DNA from: an uncultured Bacillota bacterium
Lineage (GTDB): Bacteria; Bacillota; Clostridia; Tissierellales; Tissierellaceae
Direction: 5' to 3'
Assembly: GCA_937951995.1 (NCBI GenBank)
Contig: CALGAG010000200.1
Location: 1-36,913 of the forward strand
DNA: 36,913 nt
The notes below the pieces were generated by a model. The model saw nothing but the letters and a program-made list of their open reading frames with translations. It made no database searches and was not told where the DNA came from. Made by a program: the position numbers and the translations under genes. Positions 1 to 8,763 of this stretch are shown here, one piece after another; positions within the stretch are counted from its first letter, which is position 1; every line of letters begins with the position of its first letter.

Positions 1-2
1 GG

Positions 3-1235
3 TTATTCCAAAGGTCTTTTTTCAGAAAGCTTGACTATTTCCAATATGGTATTGCAGGCAAGCTCCATGCCTTCAACTGTAACAAATTCATATTTTCCAT
101 GGAAATTGTAGCCGCCGGTGAATATGTTGGGACAGGGCAAGCCCATGTATGACAATCGTGAACCGTCTGTGCCACCCCTTACAGGCTTGATGCCAACATC
201 TATTCCAAGGTTTTCCATGGCCTCTTTGGCAAGGTGGACAATTTCAATGACAGGCTCGATTTTTTCCTTCATGTTGAAGTAGGAATCCTTTATCTCAAGG
301 TGGACTATGTTTTCATACTTTGAGTTCAAGAAGTCTGCGGTTTTTTCCAAAAGCTTCTTCTTAGCCTGGAACTTATCCATGGAATGGTCTCGGATTATAT
401 AGACCATTTCTGTTTTTTCCACTGTACCATCAAGCCTCACCAGATGGAAGAAGCCTTCATAGTCTTCTGTATATTCAGGACGCTGCTGGACTGGTAGCAT
501 CCCATTTAGTTCCTGACCTATTATCATTGAATTGATCATCTTGTTCTTTGCTGAGCCAGGATGTACGTTTCTGCCTTGAATTGTTATTTTTGCAGTTGCT
601 GCGTTGAAATTCTCATACTCAAGCTCTCCAACCGGTCCGCCATCCACTGTGTAGGCAAAGTCGGCTCCGAACTTTTCAACATCGAAATGGTCTGCTCCCC
701 TACCAATCTCCTCGTCAGGAGTAAAGCCTACCTTTATCTCCCCGTGGCGTATCTCAGGATTATTGATTAGGTATTCCATGGCTGTTACAATCTCTGCAAT
801 GCCTGCCTTGTTGTCTGCACCAAGCAGGGTTGTACCATCAGTTGCAATAATTGTCTTTCCAATGTTTTCATTCAGCTCTGGGAAATCATCTGGCGATAAT
901 ACAATTCCTAGCTCATCGTTTAATTGTATTGTACCTCCCTTGTAATTCTCAAAAATCTGGGGTTTGACATCCTTACCGGACATATCCGGACTTGTATCCA
1001 TGTGGGCAATGAAACCAATCACTGGAAGTTTCCTGTTCGTATTGGACGGTAAGCTTGCCATTACATAGCCTTTGCTGTCAACTGTAACCTCAGACATGCC
1101 AATCTCAACTAGTTCATGGGCCAAAGTCTTGGCAAATTCCAACTGTGTCTGGGTACTTGGGACACTGACCGAGCTTTCATCTGATGTGGTTTCAGTTTTG
1201 ACATATCTTATGAATCTTTCTCTTAAATTTTCCAT
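3..1235 (-). CDS. pepT: Peptidase T (tripeptide aminopeptidase)
   Basis: A cytoplasmic M20B zinc peptidase that removes the N-terminal residue of tripeptides. The 410-residue protein matches the family length. Expected metal and catalytic residues are visible: H78 and D80 in AHMDTSPD, D141 in LLGADNKAG, E175-E176 in TPDEEIGRG and D198 in TVDGG. An ATG two codons upstream (1241) directly abuts the GGAGGG at 1242-1247. The ATG at 1235 has normal 6-base spacing, so I chose it. The gene is complete, with its stop at 3-5, and stands alone facing left, divergent from the DegV gene. It fits a peptide-fermenting lifestyle together with the M20 peptidase at 13 kb. Confidence 0.95.
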   Translation of the reverse strand: MENLRERFIRYVKTETTSDESSVSVPSTQTQLEFAKTLAHELVEIGMSEVTVDSKGYVMASLPSNTNRKLPVIGFIAHMDTSPDMSGKDVKPQIFENYKGGTIQLNDELGIVLSPDDFPELNENIGKTIIATDGTTLLGADNKAGIAEIVTAMEYLINNPEIRHGEIKVGFTPDEEIGRGADHFDVEKFGADFAYTVDGGPVGELEYENFNAATAKITIQGRNVHPGSAKNKMINSMIIGQELNGMLPVQQRPEYTEDYEGFFHLVRLDGTVEKTEMVYIIRDHSMDKFQAKKKLLEKTADFLNSKYENIVHLEIKDSYFNMKEKIEPVIEIVHLAKEAMENLGIDVGIKPVRGGTDGSRLSYMGLPCPNIFTGGYNFHGKYEFVTVEGMELACNTILEIVKLSEKRPLE

Positions 1236-1310
1236 TTTCATCCCTCCGCTACTATTGTACCATTTTCCATATGAATGTATTCAATAATATCAAAAATTAT
1301 ACAAATGTGC

Positions 1311-1316
1311 TAAAAT
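1311..1316 (+). promoter_or_regulatory. Possible extended -10 box upstream of degV gene
   Basis: TAAAAT preceded by TGC gives an extended -10 element about 50 bases before the DegV start. I see no good -35 match, so the call rests on the extended motif alone. The 1248-1369 gap is shared with the divergent pepT. Confidence 0.35.
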
Positions 1317-1369
1317 AGAAGAATATTGGGTAAATAAACAAAAATGTATTTATTAATGGAGGGGTTCTA

Positions 1370-2233
1370 ATGAGCATCAAGATAGTTTGTGATAGTGCAT
1401 GTGACTTGCCGGCAAATCTGCTGGAGGAACTGGGGATCGAGGAGCTTCCCATAGTTGTAATCAAGGGAGAGAAGGAGTATTTTGACAAGGTTAACATAGA
1501 TCCTGAAGAAGTCTACAGCAGCATGAGAGACGGGGAGGTATTTAAAACCGCTCAGATTACACCAATTACTTTCCAGACTTCATTTGAGAAGCATGTTAAG
1601 AACGGAGATCAAATCATATACATCGGATTTTCATCTGGATTGTCCGCAACCTTTCAGTCTGCCAATATTGCGAAGATTTCGATTCAGGAGAAATACCCTG
1701 ATGCAGACATTACCTTGATTGATACCAAGGCTGCTTCTGGGGGTTATGGCCTGGTGGTCTATGAGGCAGGAACCATACTTAAGAATGGAGGTAGTAAGGA
1801 AGAGATCATTGAGGCTGTAGAGTTCCTCAGTGAAAATGTGGACCATATCTTTACAGTGGACAACATAGAGTATTTGTACAGGGGTGGACGGATATCAAGG
1901 ACAAATGCAATATTGGGTGGAATGCTTAATATAAAGCCGATACTTGAAGTCAATGGTGGGAAACTGGTTCCTTTGGAGAAGATAAGGGGTAAGAACAAGG
2001 TACTCAAGAGAATGGTTGACCTTGTTGAAAAGAGAAATATTGATTCTGACCTTTCAAATACAATATTCTGCATAACTCATGGAGATGATTTGGAGACAGC
2101 AGAAAAATTGAAATCCATGCTAATTGAAAAGTATGGAGCATCTGAGTTCATAACAAACCACATCGGTGGAGCCATAGGAGCGCATGTAGGTCCAGGCGCT
2201 TTGACACTTTGTTATTCAAAGAGAAAAAGATAA
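1370..2233 (+). CDS. DegV family fatty-acid-binding protein
   Basis: DegV proteins bind a single fatty acid; in Firmicutes the FakB members present it to the kinase FakA for phosphorylation. The 287-residue length and the N-terminal VCDSACDLP motif are typical, as are the central T-P-I-T-F segment, YIGFSSGLSAT, the RGGRIS motif and the C-terminal GPGA. The start has a GGAGGGG ribosome site at 1359-1365. No fakA gene is adjacent, so assignment to a FakA partnership is inference. It is followed after 30 bases by an EEP-fold hydrolase and is probably cotranscribed with it. Confidence 0.9.
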   Translation: MSIKIVCDSACDLPANLLEELGIEELPIVVIKGEKEYFDKVNIDPEEVYSSMRDGEVFKTAQITPITFQTSFEKHVKNGDQIIYIGFSSGLSATFQSANIAKISIQEKYPDADITLIDTKAASGGYGLVVYEAGTILKNGGSKEEIIEAVEFLSENVDHIFTVDNIEYLYRGGRISRTNAILGGMLNIKPILEVNGGKLVPLEKIRGKNKVLKRMVDLVEKRNIDSDLSNTIFCITHGDDLETAEKLKSMLIEKYGASEFITNHIGGAIGAHVGPGALTLCYSKRKR

Positions 2234-2263
2234 CACAATAAAATGACGTAGAAGGAGGATTTC

Positions 2264-3319
2264 ATGAGAGTTCTAAGAACAATACTTATCATGCTGGCCA
2301 CAGTAATCCTACTGTTCGCGTCATTTTTAGCCTTCATAACAATTACGGATATGAAGCCGGATCAAATGGAAATACTGTCTGTAACCAACAATCAAATGAA
2401 GGCCCTACCAATGGGTGAAGCCATTGTTGTGACAACATACAATATAGGCTACGCAGGTCTTGACAAGACCCAGGACTTTTTTGCAGACGGGGGACAAAGG
2501 TCAAGGGCTGAGAGTCTGGAAGCGGTTGAGGCAAACATGGAAGCTGTAATTGAAACCCTGGATGGTACAGAATCCGACATTCTGATCTTACAGGAGGTAG
2601 ACCGGGATTCCTCCAGAAGTTTTGGGATGAACCAGGTTGACATCCTGGAAAGCTACTATCCTAATTTTGGTCATGTCTATGGGGTAAACTACAAAGTGCC
2701 ATGGGTTCCAGTACCAATAACCAATCCAATGGGCAAGGTGACATCAGGTGTAATGACACTTACCAGGTACAATGTTTCGAGAGCTGCTAGATATCAACTT
2801 CCTGGAGAGGAGAACTGGCCAGTCAGTTTATTTGAACTGGATCGGTGCTTTACGGAAATTAGGATGAAGACTGAGAATGGAAGTGAAGCCGTCCTTTTAA
2901 ATCTCCACCTGTCGGCTTTTGATAAGGGTGGAATCATCAGGCTCAAGCAATTGGAATACCTGAAGGATTTTCTGGAGGAAGAGTACGAAAATGGAAATTA
3001 TGTAATTGCAGGTGGAGATTGGAACCATAATTTACCGGGAACAGATCCCATGAATTTCGAGGCTGATGAACCGTGGCCATTCTGGTTAAAGGATATTCCT
3101 GAGGATTATTCGGTTAAGGGATACAATTGGGCTGCGGATCCAGGCAATCCAACTGTTAGAACCCTGGAAATGGCCTATGAGCCTGACTACAACTTCAAGG
3201 CTGTAATAGATGGATTTCTTATATCTGACAATATTAGAATTATTTCTGTGGAAGGAATTGATTTGGGTTTCGAAAACACAGACCATCATCCTGTTAGATT
3301 AAGCTTTTCATTGGAGTAG
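2264..3319 (+). CDS. Membrane-anchored endonuclease/exonuclease/phosphatase family protein
   Basis: A 351-residue protein with one N-terminal hydrophobic segment (about residues 6-26), probably a membrane anchor or uncleaved signal. An EEP (DNase I-like) fold follows. The core motifs are present in order: TTYNIGYAG, LQEVDRD, NLHLSAFD, GGDWNHNLPG and a terminal DHHPVRLSF. These supply the catalytic His/Asp pair and metal ligands. Family members are nucleases, phosphoinositide or sphingomyelin phosphodiesterases, and the substrate cannot be chosen from sequence. The predicted topology places the domain outside the cell. AAGGAGGA precedes the ATG. It lies between the DegV and HAD genes with short gaps, suggesting one operon. 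Confidence 0.85.
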   Translation: MRVLRTILIMLATVILLFASFLAFITITDMKPDQMEILSVTNNQMKALPMGEAIVVTTYNIGYAGLDKTQDFFADGGQRSRAESLEAVEANMEAVIETLDGTESDILILQEVDRDSSRSFGMNQVDILESYYPNFGHVYGVNYKVPWVPVPITNPMGKVTSGVMTLTRYNVSRAARYQLPGEENWPVSLFELDRCFTEIRMKTENGSEAVLLNLHLSAFDKGGIIRLKQLEYLKDFLEEEYENGNYVIAGGDWNHNLPGTDPMNFEADEPWPFWLKDIPEDYSVKGYNWAADPGNPTVRTLEMAYEPDYNFKAVIDGFLISDNIRIISVEGIDLGFENTDHHPVRLSFSLE

Positions 3320-3356
3320 ACTTGCTTGGCAAATTGGTATGGAAGAGAGGGATATG

Positions 3357-4082
3357 ATGAAAAGAACGGTAGCTTTTTTTGATATAGATGGGACCATATT
3401 CAGAAATTCTCTGATGATAGAGCATTTCAAGAAATTGATCGCCTTTGAAATAATAAATCCAGAGGTATGGTACACAAAGGTAAAAAAAGCATATGAGGAT
3501 TGGGAAAAACGCTACGCGGATTTTGAGGAATATCTTGAAATCCTGGCAGGAGTTTATCTTGAAGAGCTTAAGGGGATAAAGAGAGAGCATATAGAGTTTG
3601 TGGCTGACAATGTAATAGAGTCCAACTGGGATATGGTTTACAAGTATTCAAGGGAGCAGATTGAATGGCACAGAAAAATGGGGCACGAAGTCTTCTTCAT
3701 ATCCGGAAGTCCAGATTTTCTGGTTTCAAAGATGGCAGAAAAGTATGGGGCCACTGAATACAGAGGGACCAAGTATCTTGTTGATGAAGATAACCGCTAC
3801 ACTGGAGAGATAATTAGAATGTGGGATTCAGCCAGCAAAAAAAGGGTCTTGGACGAAATCATAGACAGGTACCAGGTCGACCTGGTCAGGAGCTATGCCT
3901 ATGGTGATACAAAAGGTGATCTTTCAATGCTTAGGAGGATTGGTAATCCTGTTGCAATCAACCCGAACAAGGAGTTGATCCTAATGATAAAGGATGATGA
4001 ATACCTCTCCAAAAGAATCTCAATTATTGTGGAAAGAAAGAATGTCATATACAAATGTGATGCAAACATTGAGCTTCTCTAG
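3357..4082 (+). CDS. HAD-IB family phosphatase (SerB-like)
   Basis: A 241-residue cytosolic haloacid-dehalogenase hydrolase. Motif I is FFDIDGTIF (nucleophile D9, acid D11). Motif II is FFISGSPD and motif IV is YGDTKGDLSML. A helical cap lies between motifs I and II, as in subfamily IB enzymes such as phosphoserine phosphatase-like proteins. The substrate is unknown. ATGs occur at 3339, 3354 and 3357. The purine-rich GGAAGAGAGG at 3341-3350 fits best with 3357 and the protein then begins MKRTVAFF. It follows the EEP gene by 37 bases. Confidence 0.85.
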   Translation: MKRTVAFFDIDGTIFRNSLMIEHFKKLIAFEIINPEVWYTKVKKAYEDWEKRYADFEEYLEILAGVYLEELKGIKREHIEFVADNVIESNWDMVYKYSREQIEWHRKMGHEVFFISGSPDFLVSKMAEKYGATEYRGTKYLVDEDNRYTGEIIRMWDSASKKRVLDEIIDRYQVDLVRSYAYGDTKGDLSMLRRIGNPVAINPNKELILMIKDDEYLSKRISIIVERKNVIYKCDANIELL

Positions 4083-4140
4083 GGTGGAATTATTATAGTT
4101 ATTGTAAAGAAATCGTAAATTCTTCTCAAACTGTCTGGTG

Positions 4141-4146
4141 TATAAT
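4141..4146 (+). promoter_or_regulatory. Possible -10 box for the GerMN lipoprotein gene
   Basis: A perfect TATAAT sits 37 bases before the proposed GTG start. The region 16-18 bases upstream has no strong -35 match. Confidence 0.4.
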
Positions 4147-4183
4147 CATGGTGAGGAAGGATATATGAAAGAGGTGATTGACA

Positions 4184-5248
4184 GTGAGAGGATTGAAAAC
4201 ACTAAAAACCATGGCATTGTTATTTGCAATATCCATGTTGATGATATCCTGTACACCTGTGGCTGAAGAACTGGAGGAAGCAGGTCCGGAGACAACAGGC
4301 AAGGCTTCCATAAACGACTATTATCCATTTGTCCACAACTCCACCTACCTATATGAAGGGTATGGAAATGAGTACGCACAGCAGAACCTTCTCCTGGAAT
4401 ATGAGAATGGTCAGAGGGGACAATACAGGATTATAAATCCAGGAACCGAGGCTGTAAGGATAATTGAACGAACTGCAGACTCAATAAGGGAGATATATTT
4501 GGAAGGAGAGTTTTACCATACGGAGAACTTACTAGCAACAACTGCTGCCAAGAATAATATTCTGATCAAGGAACCAATCCAAGTGGGAAACAAGTGGGAG
4601 CTTGAAGGTGACAATACGAGGGAAATCACAGGGGTTGACATTGAATTCCAAACACCCCATAAGACCTACAGTGCACTTGAGATTACCACATATCTGGATG
4701 AAGGAAGGATCCAGAAGGATTATTATGCACAGGGAGTAGGCTTGGTGGGGGTTGTTTATGAGGATGGTGAAACAACTATCAGTAGTCTATTAAGTGAGAT
4801 TGTGGATGGGCCGTATGAAAAAAAAGCCAGATTGTTTTACCCCTTGGAGAGTGATCTGGATATTGTGACAACCTATGTGGATCATAGTTTTGAGTTTAGG
4901 ACAAACGACAATCTGGAGAATACATTCGAAGGTTTTTTCAAGAATCCAGTTGAGGAAGGTTTGAATAAGGTGATTTCAGAAGACACCATGATCAACAGCA
5001 TCTTTCTTGACAAGGGAACCTGGACGGTCAGGGTTGACTTTTCAAAAGACCTTGTACCTGGATGGAATGCAGGTTCATCATTGGAGATTGAACTGATAAA
5101 AAGCATAGTGAACACACTTGGTGAGTTCTATGATACAGACAGGGTATACCTTTCAATCGAGGGGGCACCATTTGAATCAGGGCACTATGGTTCTACAGAA
5201 AATGAAGTTTTTCAGGTTGACACCCAAGGGATAGAAGAATACAAATAG
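4184..5248 (+). CDS. Lipoprotein with C-terminal GerMN domain
   Basis: A 354-residue secreted lipoprotein. A short basic N-terminus and hydrophobic stretch end in a lipobox (L-M-I-S-C, Cys 23). The middle of about 190 residues is beta-rich and resembles no family I can name. The last 140 residues match the GerMN domain: RLFYPLESD near the start, then a long segment with TMINSIFLDKGTWTVRVDFS and a closing V-Y-L-S-I-E-G. GerMN is found in the spore protein GerM and in cell-envelope lipoproteins. The GTG at 4184 has AGGTG at 4172-4176 with proper spacing; the TTG at 4178 is too close. The gene ends just before a strong hairpin. Confidence 0.85.
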   Translation: MRGLKTLKTMALLFAISMLMISCTPVAEELEEAGPETTGKASINDYYPFVHNSTYLYEGYGNEYAQQNLLLEYENGQRGQYRIINPGTEAVRIIERTADSIREIYLEGEFYHTENLLATTAAKNNILIKEPIQVGNKWELEGDNTREITGVDIEFQTPHKTYSALEITTYLDEGRIQKDYYAQGVGLVGVVYEDGETTISSLLSEIVDGPYEKKARLFYPLESDLDIVTTYVDHSFEFRTNDNLENTFEGFFKNPVEEGLNKVISEDTMINSIFLDKGTWTVRVDFSKDLVPGWNAGSSLEIELIKSIVNTLGEFYDTDRVYLSIEGAPFESGHYGSTENEVFQVDTQGIEEYK

Positions 5249-5253
5249 AGTTG

Positions 5254-5290
5254 AAAAGGATAGTTTCATAGTTGAAACTATCCTTTTTCT
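5254..5290. terminator. Bidirectional intrinsic terminator
   Basis: A perfect 15-base-pair stem (5254-5268 with 5273-5287) closes a TAGT loop. T runs occur on the plus side and, more weakly, on the minus side. It sits between the convergent GerMN lipoprotein and helicase genes, and the helicase stop codon lies inside it. Confidence 0.85.
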
Positions 5291-7146
5291 CTTATCATTT
5301 CAAGCTCTGACAGAAAGCCTGAAGGGTCTGTATTTTTTCCGTCCAGAGTCTGGTAGAACAACAAGTCAAGTGAATGTTTTGCCCTTGTCATTCCAACGTA
5401 GAACAGTCTTCTCTCCTCCTCCAGTAGAGAATGATCCCCTTCCTCCATGGCTTCAACACTTGCTGAGGAGGGAAAGGAACGATCTACAAGATCTATGATA
5501 TAAACATTGTCAAACTCAAGACCTTTGGCGGAATGGACGGTTGACAGGGTTAGATTGCACCAGTTTCGTGAAGATTTGACCATGAGCTCCTTCAATGTCA
5601 CCATTCTCTCCTTGAAGTGGATGAAATTTCCAGTTTGTGCAGCTATCAACTCCATGTGATAAAGCATTTCCTTTAGCTGTTCGAATGTATACCCGAATCG
5701 CAAGGAGTTCTCATGGAGGAAGCTATCGTAGTTCAGCTGCAGCCGAATGTATCTAAGGGCCTTGGCAGGAGACATTTTCTGAAGTTTTTTAAAGTCCAAC
5801 TCAAGCTCAAGAAGCTGTTTTCTGTAAAATTCAGATATGCCAGGGTACTTGAGAAGATCTTTGAAAACATTTCTTTCAATATTTCTTCCCTTAAGCCAGT
5901 TAATCATCTTTCTTGAGGTATAACCCTTCATCTTATAGAAAACCTGCTCGAATACCTCTATCCTTGAAGGGTCCGTTGCCAATTCCATGAATGCATAAAT
6001 ATCCCTGATCATCCAATGGTTGAAAAACTTTAGTTTAACATCTCGCATGTAAAATTGCATATTGCTCTTTTCAAGATAGTTCATCAGACCAAGGGCAGAT
6101 AGGTTGTTTCGGTAAAGAACAGCGACCTTGCTTTGTGGGGACTTACCAATATTATCAAGGATGTAGCTGTACTGGTCTTCAATGGTTCGGAATTTCACCA
6201 CCTGGACAGCCTTGCTGTAGGGATTGTTTGTAGAAACATTCTTTACATACCTTGATTTGTTTTGTTGGATGAAGTTGTTGGAAAGGTTGACAATGTTTCT
6301 TGTGGAACGGTAGTTTTCCTCCATATAAAAAACTCTACCCTGTGGGTAAGTCTCTCTAAAATCCAGCAACCCCTGAGGATATGCTCCTCTAAATCCGTAT
6401 ATTGACTGGTCGTCATCTGCAACAATAAAAATATTGTCCTTAGGCGCGGCCATAAGTTTTAGAAGCTCAAGCTGAATTCTTGAAGTGTCCTGACCTTCAT
6501 CCAGCTGTATATAGTCAAACTTGTTCCTGTAGTAGTCAAGAGCCTTAGGATTATCAACCAGCAACCCATAGCTCATGGTTAGAAGGTCGTCAAAATCCAG
6601 AAGCCTGTTCTTGTGTTTCACATCTTCATACATTCCATACATCTGAGTGAACTCGGATGCCTCTATTCGCTTTGTCCCTTTTAGTTCATCGGGTTTAATC
6701 ATCATATTCTTCACATATCCGTAATAGCTCAGGAATGCCTCCATCTTTTCCTCTGTGATTGCTGATGAGTAAAGGGATTGGTATAATTCCTTGATAATCC
6801 GATATTTGTTTAGTGAATCCTTGTCATCTTCAATAAGTCGATATGTGATTTTCTTCTTTTTTGAGTAATCTCGAATTATTCTAAAGCAAAAGGCGTGTAT
6901 TGTTGAAAAATCAGGTTTTGAGTCTTCATTTGGAAAGGTGTTGGAATACCTTCTGCTCATGTCCATGGCGGACGCCTTGCTAAATGTTATGGAAAGGATC
7001 CTCTCCGGTTTGACCCCATGATGTTTTATCAATTTGTTTAATCGGTGTATTATGACAGTGGTCTTGCCTGAACCTGGCACAGCAAGGATAAGTGCTGGCC
7101 CCTGATTGTGATTTATTGCATCTATCTGAGTTAAACTTAATTTCAT
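5278..7146 (-). CDS. UvrD/Rep-type superfamily 1 ATP-dependent helicase
   Basis: A 622-residue 3'-5' DNA helicase of the UvrD/PcrA family. Visible motifs are the Q motif and Walker A (AVPGSGKTT, residues 22-30), Walker B in LDEGQDTS, motif III in DDDQSIYGFRGA, the YRST of motif IV, TVHSAKGLEFDNVYI of motif V and RRLFYVGMTRAK of motif VI. It is about 100 residues shorter than typical PcrA/UvrD. It also has G in the usual DEFQD box (DEGQD). It is therefore probably an accessory paralogue and not the cell's main PcrA. Its start has AGGAGG with 7-base spacing. It is monocistronic and divergent from the PAP2 gene. Confidence 0.92.
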   Translation of the reverse strand: MKLSLTQIDAINHNQGPALILAVPGSGKTTVIIHRLNKLIKHHGVKPERILSITFSKASAMDMSRRYSNTFPNEDSKPDFSTIHAFCFRIIRDYSKKKKITYRLIEDDKDSLNKYRIIKELYQSLYSSAITEEKMEAFLSYYGYVKNMMIKPDELKGTKRIEASEFTQMYGMYEDVKHKNRLLDFDDLLTMSYGLLVDNPKALDYYRNKFDYIQLDEGQDTSRIQLELLKLMAAPKDNIFIVADDDQSIYGFRGAYPQGLLDFRETYPQGRVFYMEENYRSTRNIVNLSNNFIQQNKSRYVKNVSTNNPYSKAVQVVKFRTIEDQYSYILDNIGKSPQSKVAVLYRNNLSALGLMNYLEKSNMQFYMRDVKLKFFNHWMIRDIYAFMELATDPSRIEVFEQVFYKMKGYTSRKMINWLKGRNIERNVFKDLLKYPGISEFYRKQLLELELDFKKLQKMSPAKALRYIRLQLNYDSFLHENSLRFGYTFEQLKEMLYHMELIAAQTGNFIHFKERMVTLKELMVKSSRNWCNLTLSTVHSAKGLEFDNVYIIDLVDRSFPSSASVEAMEEGDHSLLEEERRLFYVGMTRAKHSLDLLFYQTLDGKNTDPSGFLSELEMIREKG

Positions 7147-7247
7147 TTATATACCTCCTATGTTTTAACAACTTAAATTTTAACACAAAAATGAGGAATA
7201 ATGTAGTAAACTGATATTAGACCCTTTATTATCGGGTAACAATGTAA

Positions 7248-7253
7248 TATAAT
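7248..7253 (+). promoter_or_regulatory. Possible -10 box for the PAP2 gene
   Basis: TATAAT lies 27 bases before the proposed TTG start, with a weak TTTATT 17 bases upstream as -35. Confidence 0.4.
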
Positions 7254-7280
7254 TGTGGTAGCTTAAATGAGGTGGATACT

Positions 7281-7838
7281 TTGAAGGATATTTTGAAGAG
7301 GTTTGACGACCATTTTATAGAATTGTTAAATTCCAGGATAAAAAACCCATACCTGGATAGATTTATGCTGAGGATCACCGACTTGGGAGGTGCAGTATTC
7401 ATCTCGATACTTGCCTCGGGGCTGGTACTTCTGGGTGATAAGAACACTAAGCTTCTAGGACTTGAAGCAATAGTTGCCCTGTTTTTCGGGCAGATATTTG
7501 TACAGTCCTTAAAAAAGCTGATGAGTAGGGAGCGACCCTACAAGATAATCGAGCAACTGCACACCTTTGGCATTGACCTGAGGGACTACTCGTTTCCTTC
7601 AGGGCATACAACTGCCAGCTTTTCCATGGCAACCACCATTGCGGTGAATATGCCAAGGCTAACCATATTCATATTTTTATTGGCACTTCTAATCGGTATA
7701 AGCAGAATCTATTTAGGGGTACATTACCCAACGGATGTAGCTGCTGGAATACTGCTTGGAGTATTTGCTAGCCTCATAATACATCTTTATTTTGTTGATG
7801 TGGTTGATAGAATTGCCTTTTTCCTTGGAATAAATTGA
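7281..7838 (+). CDS. PAP2 family membrane phosphatase
   Basis: A 185-residue polytopic membrane protein with the three-part PAP2 signature: K-K-L-M-S-R-E-R-P, then PSGHTTAS, then SRIYLGVHYPTDVAAG. Relatives dephosphorylate undecaprenyl diphosphate, phosphatidic acid or phosphatidylglycerophosphate at the outer membrane face. The exact substrate is not determinable, but undecaprenyl-diphosphate recycling is a common role at this size. The upstream GTG at 7272 overlaps the AGGTGG ribosome site (7270-7275). The TTG at 7281 has usable spacing and I prefer it. Confidence 0.88.
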   Translation: MKDILKRFDDHFIELLNSRIKNPYLDRFMLRITDLGGAVFISILASGLVLLGDKNTKLLGLEAIVALFFGQIFVQSLKKLMSRERPYKIIEQLHTFGIDLRDYSFPSGHTTASFSMATTIAVNMPRLTIFIFLLALLIGISRIYLGVHYPTDVAAGILLGVFASLIIHLYFVDVVDRIAFFLGIN

Positions 7839-7863
7839 CAAGGGATGCAATTAAAAATATAAG
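7835..7863 (+). promoter_or_regulatory. Sigma-A promoter for the nitroreductase-like gene
   Basis: A consensus TTGACA (7835-7840) and TATAAG (7858-7863) are separated by exactly 17 bases. The -35 box overlaps the stop codon of the PAP2 gene. Confidence 0.7.
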
Positions 7864-7888
7864 CTAATCAAATAAGGGGGAATTGGAA

Positions 7889-8698
7889 ATGAACATGACA
7901 AATTTTTTGAAAAGCAGGAAATCAACAAGAGAGTTCAAGAAGAAAAATGTAGCTGAAAAGGATCTTGCAATGGTCAGAGACCTCATCGAAAGGATCAATG
8001 ATGAAATTGGGGAAATCAATATGGAGGTCAAGCTATACGAATTTGGAAAGAGGATCTATGATAGCCTTAAGGGTGTTGGAGGATATGCAGGTGTAATGAT
8101 AGAGAGTCCTCATTATATAGCATTGGATTTAAAGGAGCATGGACCAGAAGAGAAGTTACACAGTGGCTACCATATGGAAAAGATGGTGACGAGATTAAAT
8201 GAAATGGGAATAGGGACCTGCTGGGTTACAATAAATGATTTGGACATGGAGAGGATGAAGGCAATATTCGGAGAGGACACAGGCGAAAATGACTATCTCT
8301 TGGCCATAGGGTATCCAAAGCCAAAGAATCCGTTTATCCACGAGCAGTTCAGTGAAAGACTGGGTGTTGAAGAAATAGCCTTTCATGAAAACCTTACAAA
8401 GCCTGCCGACATGAACTTCCTTGAGGAAAGAGGCTTGGGTGACATCATGTTTTATGTAAGGTTCGCACCTTCAAGCAAGAACCTCCAACCATGGAGATTC
8501 ATAATCCATGACAATCATGTTGAGCTTGCAATAGAAGAGATCAACGGTGAGTTTTGCTATACTGATGCAGGAATTGCAATGTATTACTTTGAGGAGCTGG
8601 CAAGAACCCAGGGAATCAAGAGTAAATGGTCAGTTCGTATGGAGCCGATTGAAGTAAAAGGCAAGAAGTACATGGTTATGGGGAAATTTGAACTATAG
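7889..8698 (+). CDS. Nitroreductase-fold protein (duplicated, TM1586-like)
   Basis: A 269-residue member of the nitroreductase superfamily of FMN-dependent oxidoreductases. The N-terminus carries the SRKSTREFK motif that normally contacts FMN. The second half has FAPSSKNLQPWRF, the repeat of the flavin-contact segment. EKMVTRLNEMGIGTCWV matches the family's conserved helix and glycine turn. The architecture fits the putative nitroreductase TM1586 type, in which both halves occur in one chain. The substrate is unknown. The ATG at 7889 follows AGGGGG at 7875-7880; the TTG at 7883 is too close. It has its own promoter and terminator, so it appears monocistronic. Confidence 0.8.
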   Translation: MNMTNFLKSRKSTREFKKKNVAEKDLAMVRDLIERINDEIGEINMEVKLYEFGKRIYDSLKGVGGYAGVMIESPHYIALDLKEHGPEEKLHSGYHMEKMVTRLNEMGIGTCWVTINDLDMERMKAIFGEDTGENDYLLAIGYPKPKNPFIHEQFSERLGVEEIAFHENLTKPADMNFLEERGLGDIMFYVRFAPSSKNLQPWRFIIHDNHVELAIEEINGEFCYTDAGIAMYYFEELARTQGIKSKWSVRMEPIEVKGKKYMVMGKFEL

Positions 8699-8703
8699 AC
8701 GCT

Positions 8704-8732
8704 AAAAGTAGAGGTAACCCTCTACTTTTTTT
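8704..8732 (+). terminator. Intrinsic terminator after the nitroreductase-like gene
   Basis: A perfect 11-base-pair stem (8704-8714 with 8719-8729) with loop TAAC is followed by a run of T to 8732. Confidence 0.9.
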
Positions 8733-8741
8733 CTCAGGTTA

Positions 8742-8750
8742 TGATAGAAT
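8742..8750 (+). promoter_or_regulatory. Possible extended -10 promoter for the TPR-map operon
   Basis: TGA followed by TAGAAT forms an extended -10 element 13 bases before the TPR gene start. The -35 region falls inside the preceding terminator and is poor. Confidence 0.35.
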
Positions 8751-8763
8751 AAGAGGTAGAAAA

